From: CAVSNH01 sp963729275
Lineage (GTDB): Bacteria; Actinomycetota; Acidimicrobiia; Acidimicrobiales; RAAP-2
Assembly: GCA_963729275.1 (NCBI GenBank)
Contig: CAVSNH010000003.1
Location: forward strand, 620,001-684,000
DNA: 64,000 bases
Direction: 5' to 3'
Position numbers and translations under genes: made by a program. The notes below the pieces were generated by a model. The model was given only the letters and a program-made list of their open reading frames with translations, ran no database searches and had not been told where the DNA came from. Of this stretch, positions 45,728-55,157 are shown one piece after another; position 1 is the first letter of the stretch; every line of letters starts with the position of its first letter.

Positions 45728-45961
45728 CAGAGGTGGGACTGACGTTGTGTTCGCGCCGCTAGATGATTTGGTCGCGGCATATGGGGTTGGGGACCAGAGT
45801 CGAATCGGGGACGCACGAAGACGAGGAGGCTCCCGAACGTGTCGGGCGCTTGCTAGCCCCGTGGATCTGGCATTCGGGCCCAGCAGTCGGTGCGCTCTCG
45901 GCCACATCGTGGTTGGCGACCCGGATGTCGTGAACCGCCTCACCAAGTCCGAGGAGGCAGA

Positions 45962-48157
45962 TCAAACGAGGTCGAAGCGATCCAGACCCATGACTTTGTC
46001 CCACGCCACCACGAAGTCACGCACGAACTTCTCCTTCGAGTCGTCACATGCGTAGACCTCCGAAATGGCTCGGAGCTGAGAGTTGGAACCGAAGACGAGG
46101 TCGACGGCAGTGGCCGTCCACTTGATCTCGCCCGTAGCTCGATCTCTGCCCTCGAACACATTCTCACCCGAGACGGATGCTTTCCACTCCGTGCCCATGT
46201 CGAGCAGATTCGCGAAGAAGTCATTGGTCAGGATCTCGGGCCGGCCAGTGAAGACGCCGTGTCGGGATTGCCCGAAGTTGGCGCTCAAGGCCCGCATACC
46301 GCCGACGAGGACCGCCATCTCAGGAGCGGTCAGGTGCAGCATGAACGCTCGCTCGACGAGCAGCTCCTCCGCCGACAGCTTCTCTCCGGCTCGGAGGTAG
46401 TTTCGGAACCCGTCAAAGGTTGGTTCGAGCACAGCGAACGACTCGACGTCAGTCTGCTCCTGCGAGGCGTCCGTGCGTCCCGGCGCGAACGGGACCGTAA
46501 TGTCGTGGCCGGCGTTCTTCGCCGCTTGCTCAACGGCCGCGCACCCGCCCAGGACGATCAGGTCAGCCAGCGAGACCTTCTTTCCACTGGACTGTGAACT
46601 GTTGAAGTCGTGCTGGACCTGTTCGAGGGTCTGCAGCACCTTGGCCAGTTCGGTCGGGTCGTTGACCTCCCAGTTCTTCTGCGGCGCGAGGCGAATCCGT
46701 GCTCCGTTGGCCCCGCCCCGCTTGTCGGTGCCGCGGAAGGTAGCCGCCGACGCCCAAGCGGTGGAGACCAGCTGGGAGACGGACAATCCCGAAGCGAGCA
46801 TCCTGCCTTTGAGGACGCCGATGTCCTCCTCCCCAATCAGCTCGTGATCGACCGCGGGGACAGGGTCCTGCCATATCTGCGGCTCCGGAACCCACGGACC
46901 GAGGTAGCGCGAGACGGGTCCCATGTCGCGGTGCAACAGCTTGTACCACGCCTTGGCGAAGGCGTCGGCCAGCTGATCCGGGTTCTCGTGAAAGCGCTTG
47001 GCGATCGGACCGTAGACCGGATCCACCTTCAGCGAAAGGTCCGTCGTCAGCATCATCGGAGCGTGCCGTTTCGACGGATCATGGGCATCGGGCACAGTGC
47101 CCTGCGCCTCGGGATTCTTCGGAGCCCACTGGTGCGCACCGGCGGGGCTCTCGGTGAGCTCCCAGTCGTACTTGAACAGGTTGTCCAGGAACCCGTTGTC
47201 CCACTTCGTCGGCTCGTTGGTCCAGGCGCCCTCCAGCCCACTCGTCAGCGTATCGGCGCCCTTGCCGCTGCCGAAGGTGTTTCGCCAGCCAAAGCCCTGC
47301 TCCTCTAGGGATGCACCCTCGGGTTCGGGACCGGTGTACTCGTCACCGACTGCGCCATGGGTCTTGCCGAACGTGTGTCCGCCGACGATGAGGGCAAGCG
47401 TCTCCTCGTCGTTCATGGCCATGCGGCGGAAGGTCTCTCGGATGTAACTCGCCGCGGCGAGCGGATCCGGATTGCCGTTGGGCCCTTGCGGATTCACGTA
47501 GATCAGGCCCATGTGATCGGCGCCGAGAGGCCCGTGGATTTCGCCGTCGTCGCCGTGGCGTTCGTCTCCAAGCCAGGTGTCCTCAGATCCCCAAAAGATC
47601 TCGTCAGGCTCCCAGATGTCGGGTCGCCCGAACCCGAATCCGAACGTCTTGAACCCCATCGATTCGTAGGCGCAGTTGCCGGCAAAGATGATCAAGTCGG
47701 CCCAGGAGATCCTCCGGCCGTACTTCTGCTTGACCGGCCACAGCAACCGGCGCGCCTTGTCGAGGTTCGCATTGTCCGGCCAACTGTTGAGGGGGGCGAA
47801 GCGCTGAGCACCTTCGCCGCCACCGCCCCGGCCATCGGCGATGCGGTAGGTGCCGGCTGCGTGCCAGGTCATCCGGATGAAGAGCGGCCCATAGTGGCCG
47901 TAGTCGGCCGGCCACCATTCCTGCGACGTCGTCATCACCTTGAAGATGTCCTGCTTCAGCGCTTCGAGGTCGAGGGTGTCGAACTCCTCTTTGTAGCTAA
48001 ACCCCTCACTCATCGGATTGGACAAAGGGGAGTGCTGGTGCAGAATCGAGAGGTCCAGCTGATTCGGCCACCAGTCGCGGATCGACATGGGTCGATGCTG
48101 CGTTGGAGTCGGGGAAGGGATGGCTGGACTCTCGCTGTCGCTGCCTCTGTCAGACAT
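45962..48157 (-). CDS. katG: Catalase-peroxidase KatG
   Basis: A 731-aa haem enzyme that removes H2O2. The distal triad lies in IRMTWHAAGTYR (Arg, Trp, His), the proximal haem His in IVGGHTFGKTHGA. The Met-Tyr-Trp adduct is available: Trp in TWH, Tyr in LIYVNPQGP, Met in RRMAMNDEET. The C-terminal domain (from about 420) is complete, ending LDRFDLV. Its ATG overlaps the fur stop by 8 bp, so fur and katG form an operon. Confidence 0.98.
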   Translation of the reverse strand: MSDRGSDSESPAIPSPTPTQHRPMSIRDWWPNQLDLSILHQHSPLSNPMSEGFSYKEEFDTLDLEALKQDIFKVMTTSQEWWPADYGHYGPLFIRMTWHAAGTYRIADGRGGGGEGAQRFAPLNSWPDNANLDKARRLLWPVKQKYGRRISWADLIIFAGNCAYESMGFKTFGFGFGRPDIWEPDEIFWGSEDTWLGDERHGDDGEIHGPLGADHMGLIYVNPQGPNGNPDPLAAASYIRETFRRMAMNDEETLALIVGGHTFGKTHGAVGDEYTGPEPEGASLEEQGFGWRNTFGSGKGADTLTSGLEGAWTNEPTKWDNGFLDNLFKYDWELTESPAGAHQWAPKNPEAQGTVPDAHDPSKRHAPMMLTTDLSLKVDPVYGPIAKRFHENPDQLADAFAKAWYKLLHRDMGPVSRYLGPWVPEPQIWQDPVPAVDHELIGEEDIGVLKGRMLASGLSVSQLVSTAWASAATFRGTDKRGGANGARIRLAPQKNWEVNDPTELAKVLQTLEQVQHDFNSSQSSGKKVSLADLIVLGGCAAVEQAAKNAGHDITVPFAPGRTDASQEQTDVESFAVLEPTFDGFRNYLRAGEKLSAEELLVERAFMLHLTAPEMAVLVGGMRALSANFGQSRHGVFTGRPEILTNDFFANLLDMGTEWKASVSGENVFEGRDRATGEIKWTATAVDLVFGSNSQLRAISEVYACDDSKEKFVRDFVVAWDKVMGLDRFDLV

Positions 48158-48611
48158 GTCGGTCCTCCTGCTCTCTCGCAGCCTCCTGCTGATGGCTGAT
48201 TGATTGTGAACACTTGTCGCATAGGCCCAGGAAGATGGCCTCGGCGCCTGAGATGGTGAAGTCGCGATGCTGGCGCGCCGGGGGAATCAATCCAGCGAGG
48301 TCGCAGTGCACGTCGCGCATCACCCCGCACCTGAAGTACATCAGGTGATGGTGGGCGCCGGACGCGGGGTCGAAGCGGGCCGCTCCTGTCCCCACGCCGA
48401 ACTGCTGGATCTCACCGAGTGTCACCTTGTCGTTGAGGGTCTGGTAGACGCTGACCAACGAAATCGTCGGCAACTCCTCACAGAGGGGCTCGAACCCCGC
48501 ATGGGCGGTCGGATGGGAGCCGTTGCCGTGCAGGACCCGGAAAATGCACTGGCGTTGCACCTTGAAACCCCGATCCCGGAACAGCTGGGTCAACTCCGTG
48601 GGCGTCTTCAT
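48150..48611 (-). CDS. furA: Fur-family regulator, FurA-like
   Basis: A 153-aa metalloregulator from the ATG at 48609-48611. ISLVSVYQTLNDKVTLGEIQ is the DNA-recognition helix and wing. HHHLMYFRCGVMRDVHCDL is the metal region. Fur proteins normally have a CxxC here; this one reads YFRC, so the first Cys is missing, while LCDKC remains at the end. In Mycobacterium and Streptomyces FurA/CatR represses katG and itself under reducing conditions. The overlap with katG fits that role. Confidence 0.92.
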   Translation of the reverse strand: MKTPTELTQLFRDRGFKVQRQCIFRVLHGNGSHPTAHAGFEPLCEELPTISLVSVYQTLNDKVTLGEIQQFGVGTGAARFDPASGAHHHLMYFRCGVMRDVHCDLAGLIPPARQHRDFTISGAEAIFLGLCDKCSQSISHQQEAAREQEDRHV

Positions 48612-48624
48612 CGTTGCTCCCTGA

Positions 48625-48638
48625 GCAACAATTGTGGC
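48625..48638. promoter_or_regulatory. Candidate Fur operator ahead of furA
   Basis: GCAACAATTGTGGC is a nearly perfect palindrome, with ACAATTGT at its centre. It lies 14-27 bases before the furA start, in AT-rich sequence that stands out from the GC background. FurA of actinobacteria binds such sites just upstream of furA. Confidence 0.55.
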
Positions 48639-48725
48639 TACGCGGCAATGATAGAGGTCGCGGCCGCCACGTGACGAGCGAACGCCTCCGGGGCCGGCTT
48701 CGCCCGTTTTCGAGCGTTGAGCCAC

Positions 48726-49022
48726 CTCGCTCGGAGATCGGCCAAGGCCGTGGGTGCTCAGCGGTAATGCCCATCCGGTTCTGCCTCCGAGGGCCCGAGG
48801 TGGGCAGATTATCCGGGATCGTGGGCGAACCCGCTTACTCGGGTGTCAGCGGCGGTCTCCTCGGTCAGAGCAACCCTGACCCCTCACTACTGCCATCATT
48901 TGCGCATTGTCGACTAAAGCCACGATTGGCCGTCACTCAGTCAACCAGTCGGCAGCCAACAACCCTCGCCTCCATCGCGTCATTGCGAAGTGCTACGAAC
49001 AGTCAGCGGCTCCGTGCCTAAC
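48726..49022. other. Gap between furA and the PhyH gene
   Basis: No supported gene. Nothing else seen. Confidence 0.3.
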
Positions 49023-49901
49023 TCACTCCGCATAGGTGGCGCCTGTCCAACCCTCCTCGAACAGCTCGATCGGGTCGCGGAGGTCGAGCATGCCGAGGTA
49101 GCCGCCACCGCGCTCGATGGCATCGTGCACGGCATAGCCCAACACTTCCTGGCACTTTCGGGGCAGGCGGGAGGCCAGCTCTGGTGGCACGGCGAGGTAG
49201 TTGTTCTCCTCAGTGCGCAACCAGCCCAACGTGTAGGACAGGTGAACGCCACGGCGCGGCTCCGAGCCGGAGTGTGCACCTCCGCCATGGAACGTCGATC
49301 CGAGATACACGATTGCCGAGCCGGCAGGCATCTCCGCAACGACGGCTTCGTCATTCGTCGGATATCGCCCGATATCCCAGCGGTGGCTTCCCGGAAAGAC
49401 GCGAGTCGCACCGTTGTCAGCAGTGAAGTCGACCAAAGCGATCACCGTGGCAACTTGCAGCTCGGGCTTGGGCTTGGGCACCAGGTTCCACACGATCTCG
49501 TCCTGATGCCAGAACTGATCTCCGGCGCCGGGCAGACGCTCCAGCAAGTGGGCCAGATTGAGCTGATAGCGGGCACACGACGGACCCAGGATGGTGTCGC
49601 ACACGGCCATGAGGAGCGGATGGATCATGACTTCGGTGGCAAAGGTGGGCGATTTGCCCGCCAGACCGGAGACATGACGCGTCTGGGAGTGGAAGAACTG
49701 CACCCCGGGATTGAGATGGCGCATGTCGGGGTTGGCCAGGTCGACGAAGGGCTGCACCTCCGAATTGATCGCCCGGACCACGTCACGGGACAGCAAATCG
49801 TGGACGATGACAGCCCCGTCCTGCAGGAGCGCGCCGACAACTTGCTCGGCCGGTGCATCAGCCTCAACCCGTTGGAGCTGTCTGTTGTGCACTGAAGACA
49901 T
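49023..49901 (-). CDS. Phytanoyl-CoA dioxygenase (PhyH) family
   Basis: A 292-aa Fe(II)/2-oxoglutarate dioxygenase from the ATG at 49899-49901. DQFWHQDEIVWNLVPK has the H-x-D pair, and RRGVHLSYTLGW the distal His, with an Arg that could bind 2-oxoglutarate. GATRVFPGSHRWDIG is typical of the family. Members hydroxylate fatty acyl-CoA, amino acids or natural products. The longer reading from 50147 has no support. Confidence 0.9.
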   Translation of the reverse strand: MSSVHNRQLQRVEADAPAEQVVGALLQDGAVIVHDLLSRDVVRAINSEVQPFVDLANPDMRHLNPGVQFFHSQTRHVSGLAGKSPTFATEVMIHPLLMAVCDTILGPSCARYQLNLAHLLERLPGAGDQFWHQDEIVWNLVPKPKPELQVATVIALVDFTADNGATRVFPGSHRWDIGRYPTNDEAVVAEMPAGSAIVYLGSTFHGGGAHSGSEPRRGVHLSYTLGWLRTEENNYLAVPPELASRLPRKCQEVLGYAVHDAIERGGGYLGMLDLRDPIELFEEGWTGATYAE

Positions 49902-50082
49902 GTACTCCCCCTTGACGGCACTCAGTCTGTCACGCCAGCACCATCGCTCGACAAGTGATTGGCCTCGGATTACCTCGTGGTGTCGGTCATTCGGACCCTT
50001 CAGGATGCGAGTCGTTCTGTTGGCTCCTGCGGAGACAAGCAGCTCGATCATTGATCGTGACGTCTTCACGGTCGTTGGCAAG

Positions 50083-51050
50083 CTATTCCCGCCGTCTCCG
50101 GTTACGAGGGTCGGGGCGGCCCGCCAGTACTGCTTCGATGTTGTCAAGAGCCAGCATTTCGACGGCTGTTAGCGTCTCGACAGTGCCTCCAGCCAAGCGA
50201 GGCATTAGGAAGGCATTCGCAAGGCTGAGGTAGTCGTGGTTGACGTTGGGCTCATGCTCGAAGGCATCGAGCCCCGCTGCCGCCACCCTGCCGGACTTCA
50301 AGGCAGCGATAAGGTCCTCGTCGCGTATGAGTTCTCCGCGTGCCGTATTGATGACGATCGCACCTTCGGGCAAGAGGGCAATGGTCTCGGCGTTCAGGAA
50401 GTGATGGGTCTCAGGAGTAGCTGGGGCGTGAAGAGTAAGGAACGAGCTAACTCCGAGCAGGTCCTTGGGGTCCACATGAAAGACTGCACCCTTCGCCAGG
50501 TCCGCCGGTAGCTCGGACCTGTCGGAATAGTGAATCTTCATTCCGAGGGCCCGGGCACCGTCTGCCACCTCCTGCCCGATGTGACCCATACCGTAAATTC
50601 CCAGGGTCTTTCCAGTCACTTGCCGGCCCATGAGATTGAGGGCTGTTTTCTTTCCCCACTCTCCCGATCGTAGGAATTGTTGCGCTTCGTAGGCGCGGCG
50701 CGAGGCGGCGAGCAGTAAAAGGACAGTGGCATCGGCGACAGCGTCGGTGAGCACGCCCGGGGTATTTGCGACCGGGATTTTTTTCTTTCTGGCGGCGGCA
50801 AGATCAATGTGGTCGTAGCCGACTGACATCGTGGCCACAACCTTCACCGAGGATGGGATGCGGTCGAAGAAGTCGGCATTCAGTAGGACAGACGGCTAGT
50901 GAGAATCGCTGATGCCCCATCCGACAACGCAACGAGCTCGTCGTTCGTTGGTGACGCCCCGGTCAATTGTCGAGGCGAGAAATTCTGGACGACACGCTCA
51001 TCGACCTGTTTTAGGAGTGGCCGTGTTACGACAAGAATCGGCTTGGCCAT
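50083..51050 (-). pseudogene. D-2-hydroxyacid dehydrogenase, broken by a 1-bp frameshift
   Basis: The ATG at 51048-51050 opens MAKPILVVTRPLLKQVDERV and runs to TSRLSY before a stop near 50891. One base later in frame the reading resumes as LLNADFFDRIPSSVKVVATM and SVGYDHIDL, and ends at 50083. The NAD(P) site is LGIYGMGHIGQEVADGARAL; INTARGELIRDEDLIAAL and LAGGTVETLTAVEM lead to the C-terminus. The PhyH gene lies downstream. It would reduce glyoxylate or hydroxypyruvate if repaired. Confidence 0.85.
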
Positions 51051-51484
51051 ATTTCCTCACTTCTCCGTACGGGGGACCATTTCGCTGGGTGGATTGCACA
51101 ACGGATTCATGTACCCCGTGAGCCCCGAGATCACCCCGCTGGCGAGGAGGCCTTCCATGCCTCCCATGCCCGCTCCATCGCCTGTTCGTCACAGCCGCCA
51201 CACGCCACGGGCTCGAGCAGGAGGCCCCTCTCCTCGCCTCGACCCTGGTGCTCGTGGAGAGACTAGGGATGCGGACGACTCGATGAATGTGGGCGGTAAG
51301 CGGACTCGAACGACGGTTGAGCCCTCACGCCTGTATCTTGAGCATCCATCGCTGAGGGTTGTCGTCGCTCGACGTGGGTCGCGGTACTAGAGCGCTCTAC
51401 TATCGATGCAAGCCTCCAAACCCCGATGGGCGGGCCGACCGTGCCGTATTGCTGCCGTTAGCTGATGAGGACCGCGTCCCATGC
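51051..51484. other. Gene-free stretch
   Basis: Between the dehydrogenase start and the end of the DNA ligase gene. No supported gene. At 51291-51310 GGCGGTAAGCGGACTCGAAC resembles part of a tRNA but has no partner arms. Confidence 0.35.
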
Positions 51485-52432
51485 TCACTGGGGCCGCTCC
51501 CGAACGACCTCAGCCGGGCTCTTGTCGTCCCGGAGCCCGAGAAAGCGCGGCTGCCGCAGCCGAGCGTCGCTCGTCCATTCGGCAAATCCGACCTGAGCCA
51601 CGAGTTTTGGCCGCGTCCAGTGCGCGCCGCGGGGAATCGGTCGCGCGTCTACGAACGCCGGCTCGGCCGTTTCCAACTTTCGTAGCCGCATACCGAGGTC
51701 GCGCAGTATCGCATTGGTGTAGCCGGTTCCGACCTTCCCGGCGTAGCGGAGGGTGCCCTGCTCGTAGTAACCGACGAGCAGGGCACCAAAGTCCGTCCGG
51801 CTGCCGCCGGGATCGGTGTAACCGCCGATGACGAACTCCTGCTCCCAGACGCACTTCAGCTTCAACCAGTCCTTTGACCGGCCAGCGACGTACGGTGCGT
51901 CGGCGCGCTTGGCGATGAGCCCCTCCCAGCCGGATCGGCAGGCTGCCGCGAACCGCCCCTGAGAGTCGTCGCGCCAGGCCTCGGTGTGCTGCAATGCCGA
52001 GCTCTGCCGGATCGTCCTGGTCATCCGGGCGCGGCGCTCGACGAGTGGCCGGTCGGTGAGATCCTCCCCGTCGAGCTCGAGGAGATCGAAGACGCAGTAG
52101 ACGACCGGGTACTTGGCCACTTGCTCACGGGACGGCCCGCTCACCCCAAGACGCTGCTGGAGTCGGGTGAAGGACGTCTGGTCACCGTCGTATGCCACCA
52201 CCTCGCCGTCGAGCAGGAGGTCCCGTGAGGGTTGAGCCGCCACAGCGACACGGACCTCCGGGTAGGTGGACGTGAGATCCTTGCCCGTACGCGACTCGAG
52301 TCGCACGTCGCTGCCCACTTTGCGTGCGACGCAGCGCTCACCGTCGAGCTTGCGCTCCAGTAGCCAATCGTCGCCAAAATCGCGACGGTCGGTCAACGTG
52401 GCCAGCATGAGCGGGATCAAGTGCGCTCCCAA
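51485..52432 (-). CDS. ATP-dependent DNA ligase
   Basis: A 315-aa ligase of the LigC/LigD type. WLLERKLDGERCVARK has the catalytic KLDG motif (Lys is adenylated). LLLDGEVVAYDG, VYCVFDLLELDGEDL and GWEGLIAKRADAPYV are motifs III, IIIa and IV; DWLKLKCVWEQEFVIGGYTD is motif V and the start of the OB fold. No Ku, polymerase or nuclease gene is adjacent, so it may serve in base-excision or end joining with proteins elsewhere. An internal ATG (MLATLTDRRDF) could be the start. Confidence 0.93.
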   Translation of the reverse strand: MGAHLIPLMLATLTDRRDFGDDWLLERKLDGERCVARKVGSDVRLESRTGKDLTSTYPEVRVAVAAQPSRDLLLDGEVVAYDGDQTSFTRLQQRLGVSGPSREQVAKYPVVYCVFDLLELDGEDLTDRPLVERRARMTRTIRQSSALQHTEAWRDDSQGRFAAACRSGWEGLIAKRADAPYVAGRSKDWLKLKCVWEQEFVIGGYTDPGGSRTDFGALLVGYYEQGTLRYAGKVGTGYTNAILRDLGMRLRKLETAEPAFVDARPIPRGAHWTRPKLVAQVGFAEWTSDARLRQPRFLGLRDDKSPAEVVRERPQ

Positions 52433-52841
52433 GGGGCCCCGATCGCGCCGCGGACGGCACCGGACAAATGGCCGGCCTCTACGAGTGAGGAGAGCGCCTG
52501 ATGCAGATGAGCGGGGCGGTAACCAACGGTCATCGGGCGAATCTTTCGATCAGCTCCAGGCGATATAAGCACATCTACCCAGGCCCGGGCACCCGTGACC
52601 ATCGGTGCCCGGGCCATTGCGCCCTCCTCGGGGAGCCGCTGCAGGCTGCTGGCGGATCAGGTAGTCCTCGAACTTTTACAAGTCGTGGGATCCCCGGCTG
52701 GTCAGGGGATGGGGCCTGTACCCGTGGGCCGATGCATCACGCGACCGCAGGTCGAGTTCTGACGCTCGAGCCGCCGGTCGGACGGTGACGTCACCGCCCA
52801 GGTTGAGGAATACCCTCCGAGCGTTGGGGGTTGCACCACAT
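52433..52841. other. Divergent intergenic region with a strong hairpin
   Basis: No gene. A perfect 12-bp inverted repeat is at 52582-52615 (see the separate entry). ORFs in this stretch have no support. Confidence 0.45.
52582..52615. repeat. Perfect 12-bp inverted repeat (GGCCCGGGCACC / GGTGCCCGGGCC)
   Basis: Arms at 52582-52593 and 52604-52615 pair without mismatch around a 10-base loop. It has the look of an actinobacterial terminator without a U tract. It is 150 bases from the ligase start and 227 from the FrnE-like start, both pointing away, so no known gene ends at it. Confidence 0.75.
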
Positions 52842-53546
52842 GTGAATGTTGAGATCTTTTCTGACGTTGTCTGCCCGTGGTGCGCGATCGGTAAGCGTCG
52901 CTTCGAGATGGCGCTCGAACGGTTCGCCCATCGCGACGAGGTCGACGTCGTTTGGCGCTCCTTCGAGCTCGACCCTGGAGCGCCGGCGCTGGCCGAGGGT
53001 GACCTCGCGTCGCACCTCGCGTCGAAATACGGGATGACCAAAGAACAAGCCGTTGTCTCCCAGGAGCGACTGGCGGCGGCGGCGGCCGCGGAGGGCCTGG
53101 AGTTCCACTTCGATCGGGCTCGACGGGCGAATACCTTCGACGCCCACCGCCTGCTGCACTACGCGCTCGAGGTCGGTCGACAGGACGCGTTGAAGGAGCG
53201 GCTGCTGCTGGCCTATTTCCGGGACGGCGAAGCGATCTCGGACCATGCAACACTCGTCCGACTCGCCGAAGAGACTGGTCTCGACGGCACCAAAGCGAAC
53301 GAGATCCTCGCGTCAGGACGCTATGCCGATGAGGTCCGGGCGGATGAGGCGGACGCACGAACACTTGGCATCAGCGGCGTGCCGTTCTTCGTGATCGATC
53401 GCCACTTCGGTATCTCGGGTGCGCAGAGTCCTGAATCCATCCTTCATGTGCTCGACGAGGCATGGGCTGATACCCACTCTGGTCTCGTGGTTTCGACCGA
53501 CGCGGCGACGGAGTGCGATGAGGGGGGCTGCTCACTGCCGACCTGA
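52842..53546 (+). CDS. FrnE-like DsbA-family oxidoreductase
   Basis: A 234-aa protein from the GTG at 52842. NVEIFSDVVCPWCAIGKRRF has the CPWC active site of FrnE/DsbA proteins. The helical insert is ASKYGMTKEQAVVSQERLAA, FDAHRLLHYALEVGRQDALK follows, and GISGVPFFVIDRHFGISGAQ has the cis-Pro loop. A Cys pair is at the tail (ECDEGGCSLPT). It acts in thiol redox chemistry in the cytoplasm. A longer N-terminus from 52785 is possible. Confidence 0.92.
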   Translation: MNVEIFSDVVCPWCAIGKRRFEMALERFAHRDEVDVVWRSFELDPGAPALAEGDLASHLASKYGMTKEQAVVSQERLAAAAAAEGLEFHFDRARRANTFDAHRLLHYALEVGRQDALKERLLLAYFRDGEAISDHATLVRLAEETGLDGTKANEILASGRYADEVRADEADARTLGISGVPFFVIDRHFGISGAQSPESILHVLDEAWADTHSGLVVSTDAATECDEGGCSLPT

Positions 53547-53636
53547 CGGCCGACGAGCTCTCTGCGGCCAGCCGCCGTACTTTCGGAGCGACCCAGCGGC
53601 ACCCCCCCTCACGGCAATTGACCCCAATGATGAGTC

Positions 53637-54803
53637 TCAGCTGCTCTCCGACCCGGCGACACCAGTCTCGGGCTCAGTTCTCTTGCTTCGACCAATGCGA
53701 CTGGCGCTCTTGGCCAGGTCCCGCACCGTCGCTCCACGTTCGATCCGGAGCGACACGTAGCAGCCGCCACCCACGGGAATGGGGAGCCAGAAGTTGAACA
53801 GGCGCCAGGCGAGCACGGCGAAGCCTGCGATCAAGGTCGGCACCCCGAAGCCACGTAGTAGGGCGGTGACCGCCAGCTCCACTGTCCCGAGGCCGCCGGG
53901 AGTGAGGGGGATGGCTGCGAGGACGTTGCCGATCCCGTACGCCACGAACAGATCGATCGGATTCAAGGAGACATGAAACGCCAGGAGGCAAACCCATAGG
54001 CATGCTGCGTCGAACAGCCAGTTGAGGGCGGCCCAGGCGACTCCCCGCCGCACGAGCTCCCGGTCGCTCCAAAACGCCTTGATCCGATCCGCGATCCTGC
54101 CGATGACGGCCTCGAGCTTCTCCTGTGGGATGAAGTGAAAGTGCGACGAGAGCCTGCGGAGCACGCGTACGGCCCATCCGTCGCCCTTGGCGAAGCCGTC
54201 GATCAAGGCGGCGAAGAAGGCCAGCAAGAGCAATGACACGAGGGCGACCCACACGTAGATAGGTCGGAAGCCGTTGAGCGGGATCGATACAACGAGAGCG
54301 AGCCACAACATGGCGTTCAAAAGGACGGCCGATCCGATAGCCATTGTGGCAGTTGCGATGCCGGCATCGGTGGCCGACAGACCTTCGCTGGTCATGAGGA
54401 GGATGCTCACCCCGGTGCCCCCAGCCGTGCCTCCGGGAACAAGGTGACTCACGGCCAAAGAAGAGAGGTTGATGCGCCACGCCTTCGACAGGGAGAGCGA
54501 CTTCGGCGGGAGGGCGACGACCGTCAGCTTCGCGTAGCAGAACAGCGAGGCCACTTCGAGGCCGAAGGCGAGCAAGAGGAGAACGACATTCACGTGCTCG
54601 AGTGCGACGATGTTCTTCCTTGCACTGAATAACTCCGGAAGGATGATGTACCAGGCGACAACGATGAGCACGCCGATGACCAGTCCATTGCGGAGGAACC
54701 GCGGGACGTGCCACCACCGGCGCTTGGGTTTGATCGTCGCACCGCCTGTCTGCCCGGGATTCGGATCAGCCCCGGGTACCTCGTCGCCTCCCCTTCCGGT
54801 CAT
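53637..54803 (-). CDS. YbhN/LPG-synthase-like (UPF0104) membrane protein
   Basis: A 388-aa protein with about 8 membrane segments from the ATG at 54801-54803. LRNGLVIGVLIVVAWYIILP is the first. SSLAVSHLVPGGTAGGTGVS and GNVLAAIPLTPGGLGTVELA are the two conserved turn regions of lysyl-phosphatidylglycerol synthase membrane domains, but the tRNA-dependent catalytic part is missing. It may flip or move a lipid. The tail is rich in Arg, Ser and Glu. Confidence 0.85.
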   Translation of the reverse strand: MTGRGGDEVPGADPNPGQTGGATIKPKRRWWHVPRFLRNGLVIGVLIVVAWYIILPELFSARKNIVALEHVNVVLLLLAFGLEVASLFCYAKLTVVALPPKSLSLSKAWRINLSSLAVSHLVPGGTAGGTGVSILLMTSEGLSATDAGIATATMAIGSAVLLNAMLWLALVVSIPLNGFRPIYVWVALVSLLLLAFFAALIDGFAKGDGWAVRVLRRLSSHFHFIPQEKLEAVIGRIADRIKAFWSDRELVRRGVAWAALNWLFDAACLWVCLLAFHVSLNPIDLFVAYGIGNVLAAIPLTPGGLGTVELAVTALLRGFGVPTLIAGFAVLAWRLFNFWLPIPVGGGCYVSLRIERGATVRDLAKSASRIGRSKRTEPETGVAGSESS

Positions 54804-55157
54804 GGGGCGCGATGCGACGGATTCATGACGCGGCACTTTAGGGTGAGACGGCCTCGTTGAAGTGTCGTCTGCTCGCCGGAGGGGGTGGTCTACCACCACT
54901 TGAGGACGCCGGCTTCGCCAGCGGCGACGAGGCGGACGGCGTAGGTATTCCAGGCGGTCGGGGTGAGGCGGAAGGCGCCATACCCGGCATTGTCGGTACC
55001 ACCGGCGCGGGCTGCTGGGCGTGGGAGGCCATGACCAGGATGACCGAGTCCGACGCCGATGGTGATCGCCCCGGCCGCTGGCGAGCAGGCGGCCTTGGTA
55101 ACCACCGAGGTCTGCATCCAACGGCGGTGAGCCAAGAATGCGATGCCGGCGGCCCGA
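54804..55157. other. Gap between the YbhN-like gene and transketolase
   Basis: An 81-aa minus-strand frame at 54890-55135 has no recognised family or clear ribosome site. I do not call a gene. Confidence 0.35.

Noticed and set aside
46610..47308. Plus-strand frame opposite katG
   Set aside because: Antisense to katG and lacking any recognisable family.
54890..55135. 81-aa minus-strand frame between the YbhN-like gene and transketolase
   Set aside because: No ribosome site, no family and biased composition.
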